Shown: positions 35,655-44,091 of the stretch, in pieces | Layout: every line of letters begins with the position of its first letter | How positions within the stretch are numbered: the stretch's first letter is position 1 | Assembly: GCA_023386585.1 (NCBI GenBank) | Contig: JAEWJM010000024.1 | Location: forward strand, 1 to 64,000 | Length of the DNA stretch: 64,000 nucleotides | From: Bacteroidota bacterium | GTDB taxonomy: Bacteria > Bacteroidota > Bacteroidia > Flavobacteriales > Flavobacteriaceae | Direction: 5' to 3' | Program-made: the position numbers and the translations under genes | Notes under the pieces: generated by a model | Seen by the model: the letters and a program-made list of their open reading frames with translations, nothing else | The model's database searches: none | Told to the model about the DNA's origin: nothing

Positions 35655-35758
35655 AACAACCCAAAGTCACCACCTGGAAAAAAAGCTACACTTGGGTTTT
35701 GGTCGCCAATGCGCTGTATATCATGCTGTTTTGTTTCCTGATGCAAATATTCTCGTAA
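35651..35758 (+). CDS. 35-residue membrane protein of the symporter operon
   Basis: ATG 35651 overlaps the stop of the deacetylase gene (ATGA) and the frame ends at TAA 35756-35758, one base before the symporter ATG. The product has a charged start (MKQPKVTTWKKSYTW) and one membrane helix (VLVANALYIMLFCFLMQIF). Overlap on one side and a one-base gap on the other leave little doubt that it is translated. It may be a small subunit or assembly helper of the symporter, like other one-helix partners of transporters, but I know of no characterised homologue. Confidence 0.75.
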   Translation: MKQPKVTTWKKSYTWVLVANALYIMLFCFLMQIFS

Positions 35759-35759
35759 C

Positions 35760-37466
35760 ATGCAGCAAATCGACTGGATCGTTCTCTCGGTAACGCTGCT
35801 TTTCATCGTCATTTACGGCGTATATAAAACCCGCGGCAGCAAAAATGTGGAAGACTACATCCTCGGCAACAATGAAACGCCTTGGTACGTCGTGGGACTT
35901 TCAGTCATGGCAACCCAGGCGAGCGCAATTACTTTTCTTTCCACGCCGGGACAGGCCTATCACGACGGAATGGGTTTCGTGCAATTTTATTTCGGATTGC
36001 CGATCGCGATGGTGGTCATCAGCGTCACCTTCATTCCAATCTATCACAGGCTGAAAGTTTTTACGGCGTACGAATACCTCGAACAGCGATTCGATCTCAA
36101 AACACGATCGCTTGCGGCTTTGCTTTTTCTCGTGCAGCGTGGCCTCGGAACCGGACTCACGATATATGCACCGTCGATCATCCTGTCTTCATTGCTTGGC
36201 TGGAACCTGACTTTACTCAACGTCGTAATCGGGATTTTGGTGATCATTTACACTTTCTCGGGCGGGACAAAAGCAGTGAACGTAACGCAAAAACAACAGA
36301 TGTTTGTCATCATGTCGGGAATGTTTGTCACATTCTTCCTGATATTGCATTATCTGCCGAACGACATGACTTTCTCCAATGCGATGCATATTGCGGGCGC
36401 AAACGACAAAATGAACATCGTCGATTTTTCGTTCAATCCGGAAACGCGCTACACCTTCTGGAGCGGAATTACCGGTGGATTTTTTCTCGCACTTTCCTAT
36501 TTCGGCACCGATCAATCACAGGTTGGCCGCTATCTTTCCGGAAAATCGGTCCGCGAAAGCCAGATGGGACTGATCATGAACGGGTTCCTGAAAGTTCCGA
36601 TGCAATTCTTTATATTGCTCACCGGGGTTATGGTTTTTGTTTTTTTCCAATTCAATCCCGTGCCGTTGAACTTCAATCCGAACAATAAAGTCGCGATTGA
36701 AAAATCGGCTTATAAGGAACAATACCACAAGCTCGAGCAGCAGCTGACATCATTGTCGGAAGAAAAAAAGGAGTTCAACTTGCTTTATATTGACCACCTG
36801 AACCAGAATTACGACAATCCGATCCTTCGCAAGAAGCTGATCGCGCTTTCAGGAAAAGAAACCGATCTCCGCGAACAGGCGCGCGAACTGATCTCAAAAG
36901 CCGATTCGAAAGCTGAAGTCAACGATAAGGATTACGTATTTATCCATTTCATCCTGAATTATCTTCCGCAGGGATTGATCGGTTTGCTGCTGGCCGTAAT
37001 CTTATCGGCGGCAATGTCGTCATCGGCTTCAGGGCTTAACGCGCTGGCTTCGACGACCGCCATCGATATTTACAAGCGAAATTTGAAAGAAGAAAAATCG
37101 GAGAAGCACTACGTGAACGCTACGAAGTTCTTCACATTGGCCTGGGGCGTTATTGCCATTTTGTTTGCTTGCGTGGGAACGCTGTTTGAAAACCTGATCC
37201 AGTTGGTGAATATCGTAGGATCGATCTTTTACGGCACCGTGCTGGGCATTTTCCTCGTCGGATTTTACGTCAAATACGTTCGGGCACGCGCAATTTTCTG
37301 GGGAGCGGTGATTTCGCAACTGCTGATTTTCTACATTTATTATCTTGATGTGGTAAGCTTCCTCTGGCTGAACTTTATCGGCGCGATGCTCACGATACTT
37401 CTGTCACTTGCAATTCAAATTGCCGCTCCAAAGCGCAGCACAATAGAAATAAAAAACGCCCCGTAA
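35760..37466 (+). CDS. Sodium:solute symporter (SSS family)
   Basis: A 568-residue inner-membrane sodium-coupled transporter with about 13-14 helices. The opening DWIVLSVTLLFIVIYGVYKTRG, VVGLSVMATQASAITFLSTPG, YLEQRFDLKTRSLAA and GTDQSQVGRYLSGKS are SSS family features; the last corresponds to the sodium-site/signature region. A hydrophilic insert (about 310-390, charged and helical) interrupts the helices. Its substrate is unknown; co-transcription with a secreted deacetylase suggests uptake of a sugar released from an acetylated conjugate. Confidence 0.92.
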   Translation: MQQIDWIVLSVTLLFIVIYGVYKTRGSKNVEDYILGNNETPWYVVGLSVMATQASAITFLSTPGQAYHDGMGFVQFYFGLPIAMVVISVTFIPIYHRLKVFTAYEYLEQRFDLKTRSLAALLFLVQRGLGTGLTIYAPSIILSSLLGWNLTLLNVVIGILVIIYTFSGGTKAVNVTQKQQMFVIMSGMFVTFFLILHYLPNDMTFSNAMHIAGANDKMNIVDFSFNPETRYTFWSGITGGFFLALSYFGTDQSQVGRYLSGKSVRESQMGLIMNGFLKVPMQFFILLTGVMVFVFFQFNPVPLNFNPNNKVAIEKSAYKEQYHKLEQQLTSLSEEKKEFNLLYIDHLNQNYDNPILRKKLIALSGKETDLREQARELISKADSKAEVNDKDYVFIHFILNYLPQGLIGLLLAVILSAAMSSSASGLNALASTTAIDIYKRNLKEEKSEKHYVNATKFFTLAWGVIAILFACVGTLFENLIQLVNIVGSIFYGTVLGIFLVGFYVKYVRARAIFWGAVISQLLIFYIYYLDVVSFLWLNFIGAMLTILLSLAIQIAAPKRSTIEIKNAP

Positions 37467-37480
37467 AAGAGGCGTTTCAG
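37451..37480 (-). terminator. Terminator between symporter and DUF2911 genes
   Basis: Arms AAACGCC (37454-37460) and GGCGTTT (37471-37477). Read on the minus strand the stem runs into six T, so it best serves the DUF2911 gene; on the plus strand the T run is interrupted. The plus-strand stem includes the symporter stop codon. Confidence 0.7.
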
Positions 37481-37496
37481 TTATTTTGTGAGTTCA

Positions 37497-38339
37497 TTAC
37501 CGGCTCCACTCGGCAATACTGTCCTGGTTCATTTTTACATAGTCCGAATTTTTAGCCTGTTGAGCACCGGCAAGCGACAGTTTCGCCGATTCGATTGCGC
37601 CTTTTTTATCACCGAGACGCGCCTGGATCAGCGACTTCTGACGATACATGTAGAATGGCTTTTCCTTGCTTAACTCAAGCGCTTTATTTACGTAGGTCAA
37701 CGCTTTGTTCGCATCACCATTGGATTGATAATAATACTGCGCAGCTCCAAAATAGTCGGTTGAAGAAGGTCCACTGAGCGCACGTTCGATACTCGCCATT
37801 GCCATTTTTTGGGTTGGGACTTCAAATCGCAAAGGAACGGTCGTCTTTTCCCATAGGATCTCAAGGTTCGCGTAATTGTTATCCAGATTATTGATTCCAA
37901 TTGTGAACGATTCCACGGCTCGGTTCAGCATTTCCGGTTTTGCTGAAGCTTTCAGCGCTACATTATCGTCGTCCCATTTCTCAGGAGTTCCCCAATTGTC
38001 TGTGGTTTTGTAAAAAATCACGTCCCAGCTCTCCGCTTTTGGAATGGTATAAAGCGCATACTGGCCTTTTTTCAGTGTTTTTCCATCAATTACCACATCT
38101 TCGCTAAAGGAGATCGTTGTATTTTCATTAGCGCCTGTTCTCCAGACTTTTCCAAACGGAACAAGATCGCCAAAAATGGTCCTTCCGCGCATGCTTGGAC
38201 GCGAATAATTGATTTCAACCTCTGTCAGGCCGACCATTTGTTTAAAGGTGGCTTTCGGACTCGCCTGTGGTGTCCGAACCTGTGCCTGCGTGCTCCCAAA
38301 AGCAATAAATAAGGCAACTGCCGAAAGTACTTTTTTCAT
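37497..38339 (-). CDS. DUF2911 protein with TPR-like tail
   Basis: A 280-residue exported protein with a signal peptide ending STQAQ (about 1-20). Residues about 25-170 match DUF2911 (VEINYSRPSMRGRTIFG, VPFGKVWRTGANENTTI, KGQYALYTIP). The C-terminal quarter (about 195-275) contains TPR-like helices (YFGAAQYYYQSNGDANKALTYV). Function is not known; the family is common in Bacteroidetes as a periplasmic or surface protein. Confidence 0.9.
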   Translation of the reverse strand: MKKVLSAVALFIAFGSTQAQVRTPQASPKATFKQMVGLTEVEINYSRPSMRGRTIFGDLVPFGKVWRTGANENTTISFSEDVVIDGKTLKKGQYALYTIPKAESWDVIFYKTTDNWGTPEKWDDDNVALKASAKPEMLNRAVESFTIGINNLDNNYANLEILWEKTTVPLRFEVPTQKMAMASIERALSGPSSTDYFGAAQYYYQSNGDANKALTYVNKALELSKEKPFYMYRQKSLIQARLGDKKGAIESAKLSLAGAQQAKNSDYVKMNQDSIAEWSR

Positions 38340-38364
38340 AATGATGTTGGATTTTTGTTCATCC

Positions 38365-38372
38365 CAAATTTA
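38365..38372 (-). promoter_or_regulatory. Candidate -7 box for the DUF2911 gene
   Basis: TAAATTTG on the minus strand, 25 bp upstream of the ATG at 38339. No TTG at ideal spacing. Confidence 0.45.
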
Positions 38373-38452
38373 ACCATTCCTTTAGAAGTAGCAGAACGGT
38401 TCACCTAAAATTTTCGTTTAATAATTATCAATAAAATTTAAACAATATAAAG

Positions 38453-38460
38453 TAACTTTG
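38453..38460 (+). promoter_or_regulatory. Candidate -7 box for the photolyase gene
   Basis: TAACTTTG matches TAnnTTTG and lies 41 bp upstream of the ATG at 38502. The -33 region is AT-rich without a clear TTG. Confidence 0.45.
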
Positions 38461-38501
38461 TGTGTTATCTCATTTGAAGAAGTCCAATTAAACTTGTTGA
38501 C

Positions 38502-39791
38502 ATGGTTATTTTTTGGTTCAGGCGCGACCTGCGGCTTGAAGACAACACCGGATTGATAGCGGCGCTTAATGACTCCGATCAGGTCCTTCCCATATTTATA
38601 TTCGATACCCACATTCTCGGAGAACTTCCGCCAACCGACTCGCGAATTAGTTTTATAGCCCGCCTTTTGGCTAAAATCAATGCAAGTCTCGCAACTGCTG
38701 GAAAATCGCTTGCTGTTTTTCATGGCGAACCCACGACTGTCATTGAGGAACTGATTTCTGAGAACAGCATCTCGGCAGTTTACACCAATTCCGATTACGA
38801 ACCGTACGGCGTGCGACGCGACGAGGAAATTCACCAATTATTGTCGGCGCGTAACATCGAGTTCCGTGAATTCAAGGATCACGTAATTTTCGAAAAGGAC
38901 GAGATTACAAAAGATGACGGTTCGCCTTATGTGGTTTTTACTCCCTATAGCAAGCGCTGGAAAGAAAAGTTTGCCAGTCTGCAACCGACGCCACTATTGA
39001 AAGCGTTGTCTTTCTCCAGATTTGCGGCTCATAATTACCCCTTTATCGGGCTGCCGGAAATCGGGTTTACGGAATCATCGATTACCGTTCCCGAATACGA
39101 TGTTTCGCATCCGCTGATACAGAACTATGGGCAAACACGCAATTTCCCCGGAAGTGCCGCATCGACTTCGAGGTTGAGTCCGCATCTTCGTTTTGGCAGC
39201 GTCAGTATTCGCATGGCAGCATCGATTGCCGCTAACCACAACAACGAAATCTTCCTGAACGAGCTTATCTGGCGTGAGTTTTTTATCCAGATTTTGTGGC
39301 ATTTTCCGCATACGGTTGGAAATTGCTTCCGTCCGAAATATGAAGCCATTCGTTGGAGCCGCGACGAAGAGGCTTTCCGGCGTTGGTGCGAAGGTAAAAC
39401 GGGATATCCGCTGGTCGATGCGGGAATGCGTGAACTGAACGCAACCGGCCTGATGCACAACCGTGTTCGAATGGTTGTTGCAAGTTTTCTCTGCAAGCAC
39501 CTTTTAATCGACTGGCGTTGGGGCGAAGCGTATTTTGCGATGAAACTTCTGGATTATGAACAGGCAAGCAATGTCGGCAACTGGCAATGGGCAGCAGGTT
39601 GTGGCGTTGATGCGGCTCCCTACTTCCGAATTTTCAATCCGCAGGAGCAGGCGCGGAAATTTGACAAGGACTTGCGATATATCAGCAAATGGGTTCCTGA
39701 ATTTGGTGAACTCACCTATCCGCAGCCGGTTATCGACCATGCCGAAGCGCGCGAACGTTGCCTTTGGACTTATAAATCGGCGTTGAATTAA
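38502..39791 (+). CDS. phr: Deoxyribodipyrimidine photolyase
   Basis: A 429-residue class I cryptochrome/photolyase-family enzyme that repairs UV-induced pyrimidine dimers with light and FAD. The N-terminal alpha/beta antenna domain starts MVIFWFRRDLRLEDN. The FAD-binding half includes TSRLSPHLRFGSVSIR, NELIWREFFIQILWHFP, GMRELNATGLMHNRVRM and the conserved NWQWAAGCGVDAAPYFRIFNP. It is full length. Its TAA lies in a TTAA shared with the stop of the convergent HAD gene. Confidence 0.94.
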   Translation: MVIFWFRRDLRLEDNTGLIAALNDSDQVLPIFIFDTHILGELPPTDSRISFIARLLAKINASLATAGKSLAVFHGEPTTVIEELISENSISAVYTNSDYEPYGVRRDEEIHQLLSARNIEFREFKDHVIFEKDEITKDDGSPYVVFTPYSKRWKEKFASLQPTPLLKALSFSRFAAHNYPFIGLPEIGFTESSITVPEYDVSHPLIQNYGQTRNFPGSAASTSRLSPHLRFGSVSIRMAASIAANHNNEIFLNELIWREFFIQILWHFPHTVGNCFRPKYEAIRWSRDEEAFRRWCEGKTGYPLVDAGMRELNATGLMHNRVRMVVASFLCKHLLIDWRWGEAYFAMKLLDYEQASNVGNWQWAAGCGVDAAPYFRIFNPQEQARKFDKDLRYISKWVPEFGELTYPQPVIDHAEARERCLWTYKSALN

Positions 39792-40447
39792 CTTCCGAAA
39801 TTCCGAATTTTCAAGTAATCCAGCTCGTCGAAATGCTTGATTACGGCATCAGCGGCTGATAAATCCTGCAACTTCGAATTTATGCTGGCGTAGCCGATGC
39901 ATTTCAAACCGGCTGCTTTCGCTGCAAGAATCCCGTTGGTGCTGTCCTCGATTACGACACAATCACTCTTTGGCAAGCCCGAAAGCTGGGATGCTTTTTC
40001 AAAAATTGCCGGATCGGGTTTCGATTTCGGAAAATCCTCACCGCTGACAATGTGCGAAAAATAACGATGCAGGTCGAATCTTCGGAACACACGGTCGATT
40101 GTGACCTTCGCAGATGAAGAAGCCAGAATAAGCTGTATTCCGTTTGAATGCAAATCCTGGATCAGTTTTTCAACTCCGTCAAGAAGATAAAGGTCGACTT
40201 TAGTATCAAAAGCATCATTAAACAACGATCGTTTTGCATTGATCATATCTTCAACCTCGTGGCGGAGATTAAAATGCGCTTTCAGTTTCTGGTAAACATT
40301 CCGTGTGGAGTTGCCGGTAAAGGTGGCATACATCTCATCCGAAACTTCGATGTTCAGTTCGCGGAAATGCAACTGATAGGCGTGATAATGAACCGGTTCG
40401 GTATCGACAATCACACCATCCATATCGAAAATTACGCAGTTGATCAT
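39788..40447 (-). CDS. HAD-family hydrolase, beta-phosphoglucomutase-like
   Basis: A 219-residue cytoplasmic HAD phosphatase or phosphomutase with a helical cap. Motif I is FDMDGVIVDTEP (nucleophile D near residue 8), motif II is ILASSSAKV, the Lys is in FPKSKPDPAIF, and motif III is VIEDSTNGILAAKAAG. This pattern fits sugar-phosphate phosphatases and beta-phosphoglucomutases; the substrate is open. It is the last gene of the DUF1684-tatD-tcdA-HAD group, 38 bp after tcdA. Confidence 0.9.
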   Translation of the reverse strand: MINCVIFDMDGVIVDTEPVHYHAYQLHFRELNIEVSDEMYATFTGNSTRNVYQKLKAHFNLRHEVEDMINAKRSLFNDAFDTKVDLYLLDGVEKLIQDLHSNGIQLILASSSAKVTIDRVFRRFDLHRYFSHIVSGEDFPKSKPDPAIFEKASQLSGLPKSDCVVIEDSTNGILAAKAAGLKCIGYASINSKLQDLSAADAVIKHFDELDYLKIRNFGS

Positions 40448-40485
40448 TTGGAAATTGAATTTGGGTTTACGATTTAGGGCTGCGG

Positions 40486-41208
40486 TTATCCTTCCTTATT
40501 CAGCAAATATCGGATGATCGTCTCGGCACAGTAGAGCCCGAATAGTCCTGGGATATAACTGTTCGTACCGTAGAACGATTTCTTGTAATTCTTGCCATCG
40601 GTGGTTTTCAGGCTCGCTTCGTCCTGGATTTCGGAAGAATATACCACTTTCACGCCTTTGTCAATTTTGACTTCTTTAAGCCGCTTTTTTATCGCCTTGG
40701 CCAAAAAACAGTTTTGGGTATTGCTGATATCGGCGACTTTCACTTTGGCTGCTTCCATTTTCCCGCCGGCGCCCATGCTGGAAATGATCTTGACTTTTTT
40801 GCGCTTCGCCGCAATGATCAGGTTAAGTTTTGGCGTGACGCTGTCGATGCAATCGGCAACAAAATCGAATTCATCCGAAACGATTTCAAACGCCCGTTCA
40901 GGAGTCAGAAACTCCATGATGCGCGTGAGTCGAAGCTCCGGATTGATGTCCATCAGCCTGTCGCCGACCACATCGATTTTCAATTTCCCTACGGTCGAAT
41001 GCAGCGCGGGAAGCTGCCGGTTGATATTGGTTATGTCAACCACATCTCCGTCAACGATCGTAATTTTACCAATGCCGGCGCGCGCCAGGAATTCGGCCGC
41101 AAAAGAGCCAACGCCGCCAACGCCGATCACGAGTACATTTGCCCGTTTCAATTTTTCAAGTCCTTCTTTTTTATAGAGCAGCTCTGCCCTTTCCGTCCAT
41201 TCTGCCAT
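40486..41208 (-). CDS. tcdA: tRNA threonylcarbamoyladenosine dehydratase (TcdA)
   Basis: A 240-residue E1-like (ThiF/HesA) enzyme that uses ATP to cyclise t6A37 to ct6A in tRNAs reading ANN codons. The nucleotide motif is VIGVGGVGSFAAE (about 27-39), followed by VDGDVVDITNINRQLPA with the adenylation Arg, and ADCIDSVTPKLNLI. No catalytic CxxC zinc pair typical of MoeB is seen, consistent with TcdA. It starts one base after the TatD gene. Confidence 0.92.
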   Translation of the reverse strand: MAEWTERAELLYKKEGLEKLKRANVLVIGVGGVGSFAAEFLARAGIGKITIVDGDVVDITNINRQLPALHSTVGKLKIDVVGDRLMDINPELRLTRIMEFLTPERAFEIVSDEFDFVADCIDSVTPKLNLIIAAKRKKVKIISSMGAGGKMEAAKVKVADISNTQNCFLAKAIKKRLKEVKIDKGVKVVYSSEIQDEASLKTTDGKNYKKSFYGTNSYIPGLFGLYCAETIIRYLLNKEG

Positions 41209-41209
41209 T

Positions 41210-41872
41210 TTAGTCTGTATTCAAGTTGTGTTTAAAAACCTTTCGGAAATTACTTCCGATAAGTTCCTTCATTTCCTTCACTTCCAATTTTTTATATTTG
41301 GATGCAAGTTGATAAACATCCTGAATGGTTTCTTCAACCATATCGGTTTCCAGAAAAATCCGATCGTCAGGAACCTTCGTAAAAACCGACTCAAGTTCAG
41401 GATTGCGCAACAAGTATTTTCCGAACGACAAATAAAAGCCGTGATCGATCAGCTGCATCGCGGCTTCGACGCTTTTTGAGAATCCGTGGACGATCAAAGG
41501 AACGGTGATGCCAAGTTTGTTCTTCAGCGCGATCGCTTCGCCATAAGCCGCAACGCAATGGATGATAACCGGCTTCTTATGTCTTTCGGCTAACAGAAGC
41601 TGATGCTCAAAAACATCCAATTGAACTTCGAGCGCAGTTTCGATCCGCTTGTCGAGTCCGCATTCGCCCACGGCAAGACATCGGTCGTTTTGGATTTGGT
41701 TTTCGATAAAAGCGAGCTCGCTTTCCAATTTGTCCGGTTTGATACGCCACGGGTGGATTCCGATCGAAAAATAGTTTTCGGCCGGATCAAACTCGTCGGG
41801 ATATTGATTTACTAATGCGAGAACTTCCGCATCGCCGGTAGGATTGTGCGTATGTAAATTAAAATAGCGCAT
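41210..41872 (-). CDS. TatD-family metal-dependent hydrolase
   Basis: A 220-residue TIM-barrel hydrolase of the TatD type. The HTH metal motif is NLHTHNP (H7 and H9), with further ligands in VGECGLDK (E), VIIHCVAAYGEA (H), VHGFSKSVEAA (H) and LETDMVEE (D). TatD proteins act as DNases or deoxyribonucleases; this short, divergent form is untested. The proposed ATG overlaps the DUF1684 stop by one base; the longer ORF (32 extra residues) runs through that gene and is not plausible. Confidence 0.85.
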   Translation of the reverse strand: MRYFNLHTHNPTGDAEVLALVNQYPDEFDPAENYFSIGIHPWRIKPDKLESELAFIENQIQNDRCLAVGECGLDKRIETALEVQLDVFEHQLLLAERHKKPVIIHCVAAYGEAIALKNKLGITVPLIVHGFSKSVEAAMQLIDHGFYLSFGKYLLRNPELESVFTKVPDDRIFLETDMVEETIQDVYQLASKYKKLEVKEMKELIGSNFRKVFKHNLNTD

Positions 41873-42471
41873 CAATCGTGGAATTTTTTCACGCCGGCAT
41901 TTATTGCAACCGGAAGATCGTTTTCCTGCGGAACAGCCGGACAGGAATATTTGTGATTGTACGCGCAATACGGATTGTAGGCTTTGTTGAAATCGATTGC
42001 CACTGTCGCCGTCGTTGGGATTTTCATGTCGATGTAGCGGCCGCCGATGTAGGTTTCTTTTCCGTTGGTCAGATCAGAAAAAGGAAGAAAAAGGTAATCT
42101 CTATACTCTGGTTTTTTGACCAGTTCGACGTCCTGATACAGCGCCAACTTCATCTTTTTACCTTTAAAAGTAAATGTCAGATCACCGTATTTGCGGAACA
42201 TCGGGCGGCGCGCGGTCGAGGTTAGCATTGGAAACGGCTCGGAGTCGGATGGCGTGAAAGTGGCAAGAACAAAATAATCGGCGTTTGGCGGGTAAAAATC
42301 AAGCGACTTAAAGTCGGCGCGGTCCTGAGGAGAAAGCGGACTCCGATCGGGCGCAGCGAACTCGGCATTGAGTTCCTGTTGAAATTTCGCAACCGATCCG
42401 GCGTCGAATGTTTCCTGCGAAACCGCTGTTATTGAGGCCATCACGATAACCGCCAGGATAAACTTTTTCAT
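41872..42471 (-). CDS. DUF1684 protein, exported
   Basis: A 199-residue protein with a signal peptide (MKKFILAVIVMASITAVSQ) and a DUF1684 domain. Diagnostic segments are LSPQDRADFKSLDFYPP, the strand block LTFTFKGKKMKLALYQ, FLPFSDLTNGKETYIGGRYIDM, and DFNKAYNPYCAYNHKYSCPAVPQENDLPV near the C-terminus, whose Cys pair and NPYCAY motif are conserved. Function unknown. It heads the four-gene operon; a -7 box lies 15 bp upstream of this ATG, which argues against the 11-residue longer form. Confidence 0.9.
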   Translation of the reverse strand: MKKFILAVIVMASITAVSQETFDAGSVAKFQQELNAEFAAPDRSPLSPQDRADFKSLDFYPPNADYFVLATFTPSDSEPFPMLTSTARRPMFRKYGDLTFTFKGKKMKLALYQDVELVKKPEYRDYLFLPFSDLTNGKETYIGGRYIDMKIPTTATVAIDFNKAYNPYCAYNHKYSCPAVPQENDLPVAINAGVKKFHD

Positions 42472-42485
42472 TTGTGCTTTTTCTA

Positions 42486-42493
42486 CAAAATTA
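42486..42493 (-). promoter_or_regulatory. Candidate -7 box for the DUF1684-tatD-tcdA-HAD operon
   Basis: TAATTTTG on the minus strand, 14 bp upstream of the ATG at 42471, implying a very short leader. Confidence 0.45.
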
Positions 42494-42549
42494 AGTATTA
42501 CCACCGATAATTCGCATAACGCAAAAACTAAAAAAGCGCGGCTGTTTCT

Positions 42550-42557
42550 TACCTTTG
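42550..42557 (+). promoter_or_regulatory. Candidate -7 box for the MFS transporter gene
   Basis: TACCTTTG matches TAnnTTTG and ends 18 bp before the ATG at 42576. It faces the operon on the other strand, whose -7 box is about 57 bp away. Confidence 0.45.
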
Positions 42558-42575
42558 CAGCATTTTTCAGGAAAT

Positions 42576-43793
42576 ATGCTTCGCACTGCTTTTCAGCGCT
42601 ATATAAATAATTTCAGGGGATTTTCCCGCGAGATCTGGATCCTGGCGGTCATTACCTTCATCAACCGTGCGGGAACAATGGTTTTGCCGTTCCTTTCGAA
42701 ATACCTGAAGGAAGACCTGCATTATTCGTATGGTGAAGTCGGCTGGATCATGGTGTGTTTTGGTCTTGGCTCGATGACCGGTTCCTGGCTGGGCGGAAAG
42801 CTGTCGGATAAGCTGGGTTTCTACAAAATCATGGTCTTCAGTCTTTTTACCAGCGGAGTTGCCTTCTTTGTATTGCAATACATCACCTCATTTTGGGGAT
42901 TGTGCGCCGGGATGTTTATCATCATGACCATTGCCGATATGTTCCGGCCGGCGATGTTCGTTTCGCTTGGCGCGTATGCAAAGCCCGAAAACCGCACGCG
43001 TGCACTGACTTTGGTCCGACTTGCCGTAAACCTAGGATTTGCTGCGGGGCCGGCGCTGGGCGGACTCATAATCATGAACATCGGTTATCAGGGATTGTTT
43101 TGGGCGGATGGTTCGACCTGCATCGTGTCGATCCTCATTTTTGCGTTGTTGGTAAAGGAAAAATCGAAATCGGCGTTTACCGATAAAAAACATCCCGGCG
43201 AAATCCTGACGCATTCGGTCTTTCGCGACAAACCGTTCTGGATTTTCCTGTTCATCAGCTTCGTGACGGCGTTGATCTTTTTCCAGATTTTCACCACGCT
43301 TCCGCTTTATCACCACGAGCAATACGGATTGACAGAGCTGCAAACCGGACTTTTGATGACGCTAAACGGCTTGCTGATCTTTTTCCTGGAAATGCCGATC
43401 GTAAGTTATTTTGAGCGCAGAAAAACCGGCCGACTGAAAATCATTTTGTTGGGTGCGCTGATGATGGCGATGAGCTACTTTGTGCTTTTGCCCGAAATTT
43501 GGGCCGGACTGCTCGTGATCAGCATACTCTTTATAACTTTTGGTGAAATGTTCGCGTTTCCGTTTTCGAATTCTTTTGCGATGGGACGCGCCCCACGCGG
43601 ACACGAAGGCCGGTATATGGCGCTTTACACGATGAGTTTCAGCCTTGCCCATATTATGGGATCGAAGATCGGGATGGAAACCATTTCCCGTTTTGGCTAC
43701 CGCGCAAACTGGCTGCTGATGGGCGCACTCGGACTCGCGGCTGCCGCAACTTCACTCTACCTTCGGAATCGGATCGAGAAAGCTAAAACTTAA
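42576..43793 (+). CDS. MFS transporter
   Basis: A 405-residue inner-membrane major facilitator with 12 predicted helices. The loop 2-3 signature GGKLSDKLGFYKI is present, and the middle loop (about 190-215) is short and charged. Likely an efflux pump, but the substrate cannot be told. It starts at ATG 42576; the longer ORF begins at a TTG inside the -7 box. Immediately after its stop begins an array of AACTA/TAGTT half-sites. Confidence 0.88.
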   Translation: MLRTAFQRYINNFRGFSREIWILAVITFINRAGTMVLPFLSKYLKEDLHYSYGEVGWIMVCFGLGSMTGSWLGGKLSDKLGFYKIMVFSLFTSGVAFFVLQYITSFWGLCAGMFIIMTIADMFRPAMFVSLGAYAKPENRTRALTLVRLAVNLGFAAGPALGGLIIMNIGYQGLFWADGSTCIVSILIFALLVKEKSKSAFTDKKHPGEILTHSVFRDKPFWIFLFISFVTALIFFQIFTTLPLYHHEQYGLTELQTGLLMTLNGLLIFFLEMPIVSYFERRKTGRLKIILLGALMMAMSYFVLLPEIWAGLLVISILFITFGEMFAFPFSNSFAMGRAPRGHEGRYMALYTMSFSLAHIMGSKIGMETISRFGYRANWLLMGALGLAAAATSLYLRNRIEKAKT

Positions 43794-43797
43794 AATT

Positions 43798-43842
43798 TAG
43801 TTAAATAACTATTTTTTTAGTTGCTCAACTAGAAATATAGTT
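43798..43842 (+). promoter_or_regulatory. Ordered array of AACTA/TAGTT half-sites
   Basis: Five half-sites alternate: TAGTT 43798, AACTA 43807, TAGTT 43818, AACTA 43827, TAGTT 43838. The two TAGTT-N4-AACTA palindromes start exactly 20 bp apart, and the intervening AACTA-N6-TAGTT units are also 20 bp apart. Such phasing (two helical turns) is typical of cooperative repressor operators. The nearest regulator gene is a BlaI homologue 250 bp downstream, but the sites could instead act on the MFS gene end or on an unseen transcript. Confidence 0.5.
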
Positions 43843-43934
43843 GTAGGTTTGGACTGTGGATCGAAAAGCTCACGGCTCACGGCTAATGGCTTTCTAAAAT
43901 TTAACCCAGTGGCATCAATCATTTTCAAATTTGC

Positions 43935-44030
43935 GTTAGGGATAGCAGTGGAAATCCTTGCCATTGTAACAAAAGTCATTGGCTAGAATAATTGCCTATG
44001 GCAAGATTGAAACGGATAGCCCGGCCCGCC
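43935..44030 (+). ncRNA. Flavo-1-like structured element, copy 2
   Basis: Block GGGATAGCAGTGG-AAATCCTT is followed by a stem ATCCTTGCCAT (43954-43964) with ATGGCAAGAT (43998-44007), then AAGATTGAAACGG-ATAGCCCGG. It is the most diverged of the four copies. It lies between the MFS gene and blaI, about 60 bp before the blaI ATG, so it would be in a blaI leader if transcription began at the AACTA/TAGTT array. Confidence 0.5.
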
Positions 44031-44091
44031 GCGCAATTAACTTCGAATCAGCAATAACATAAACGGCGGGAACGCCCAAAGAAAAAACGCT

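Noticed and set aside
40592..41176. Plus-strand ORF of 194 codons over tcdA
   Set aside because: Antisense shadow of a clear ThiF-family gene; composition (Ser-rich) is typical of such shadows.
43794..44091. A gene between the MFS and blaI genes
   Set aside because: No frame with coding character; the stretch is explained by the half-site array and an element copy.
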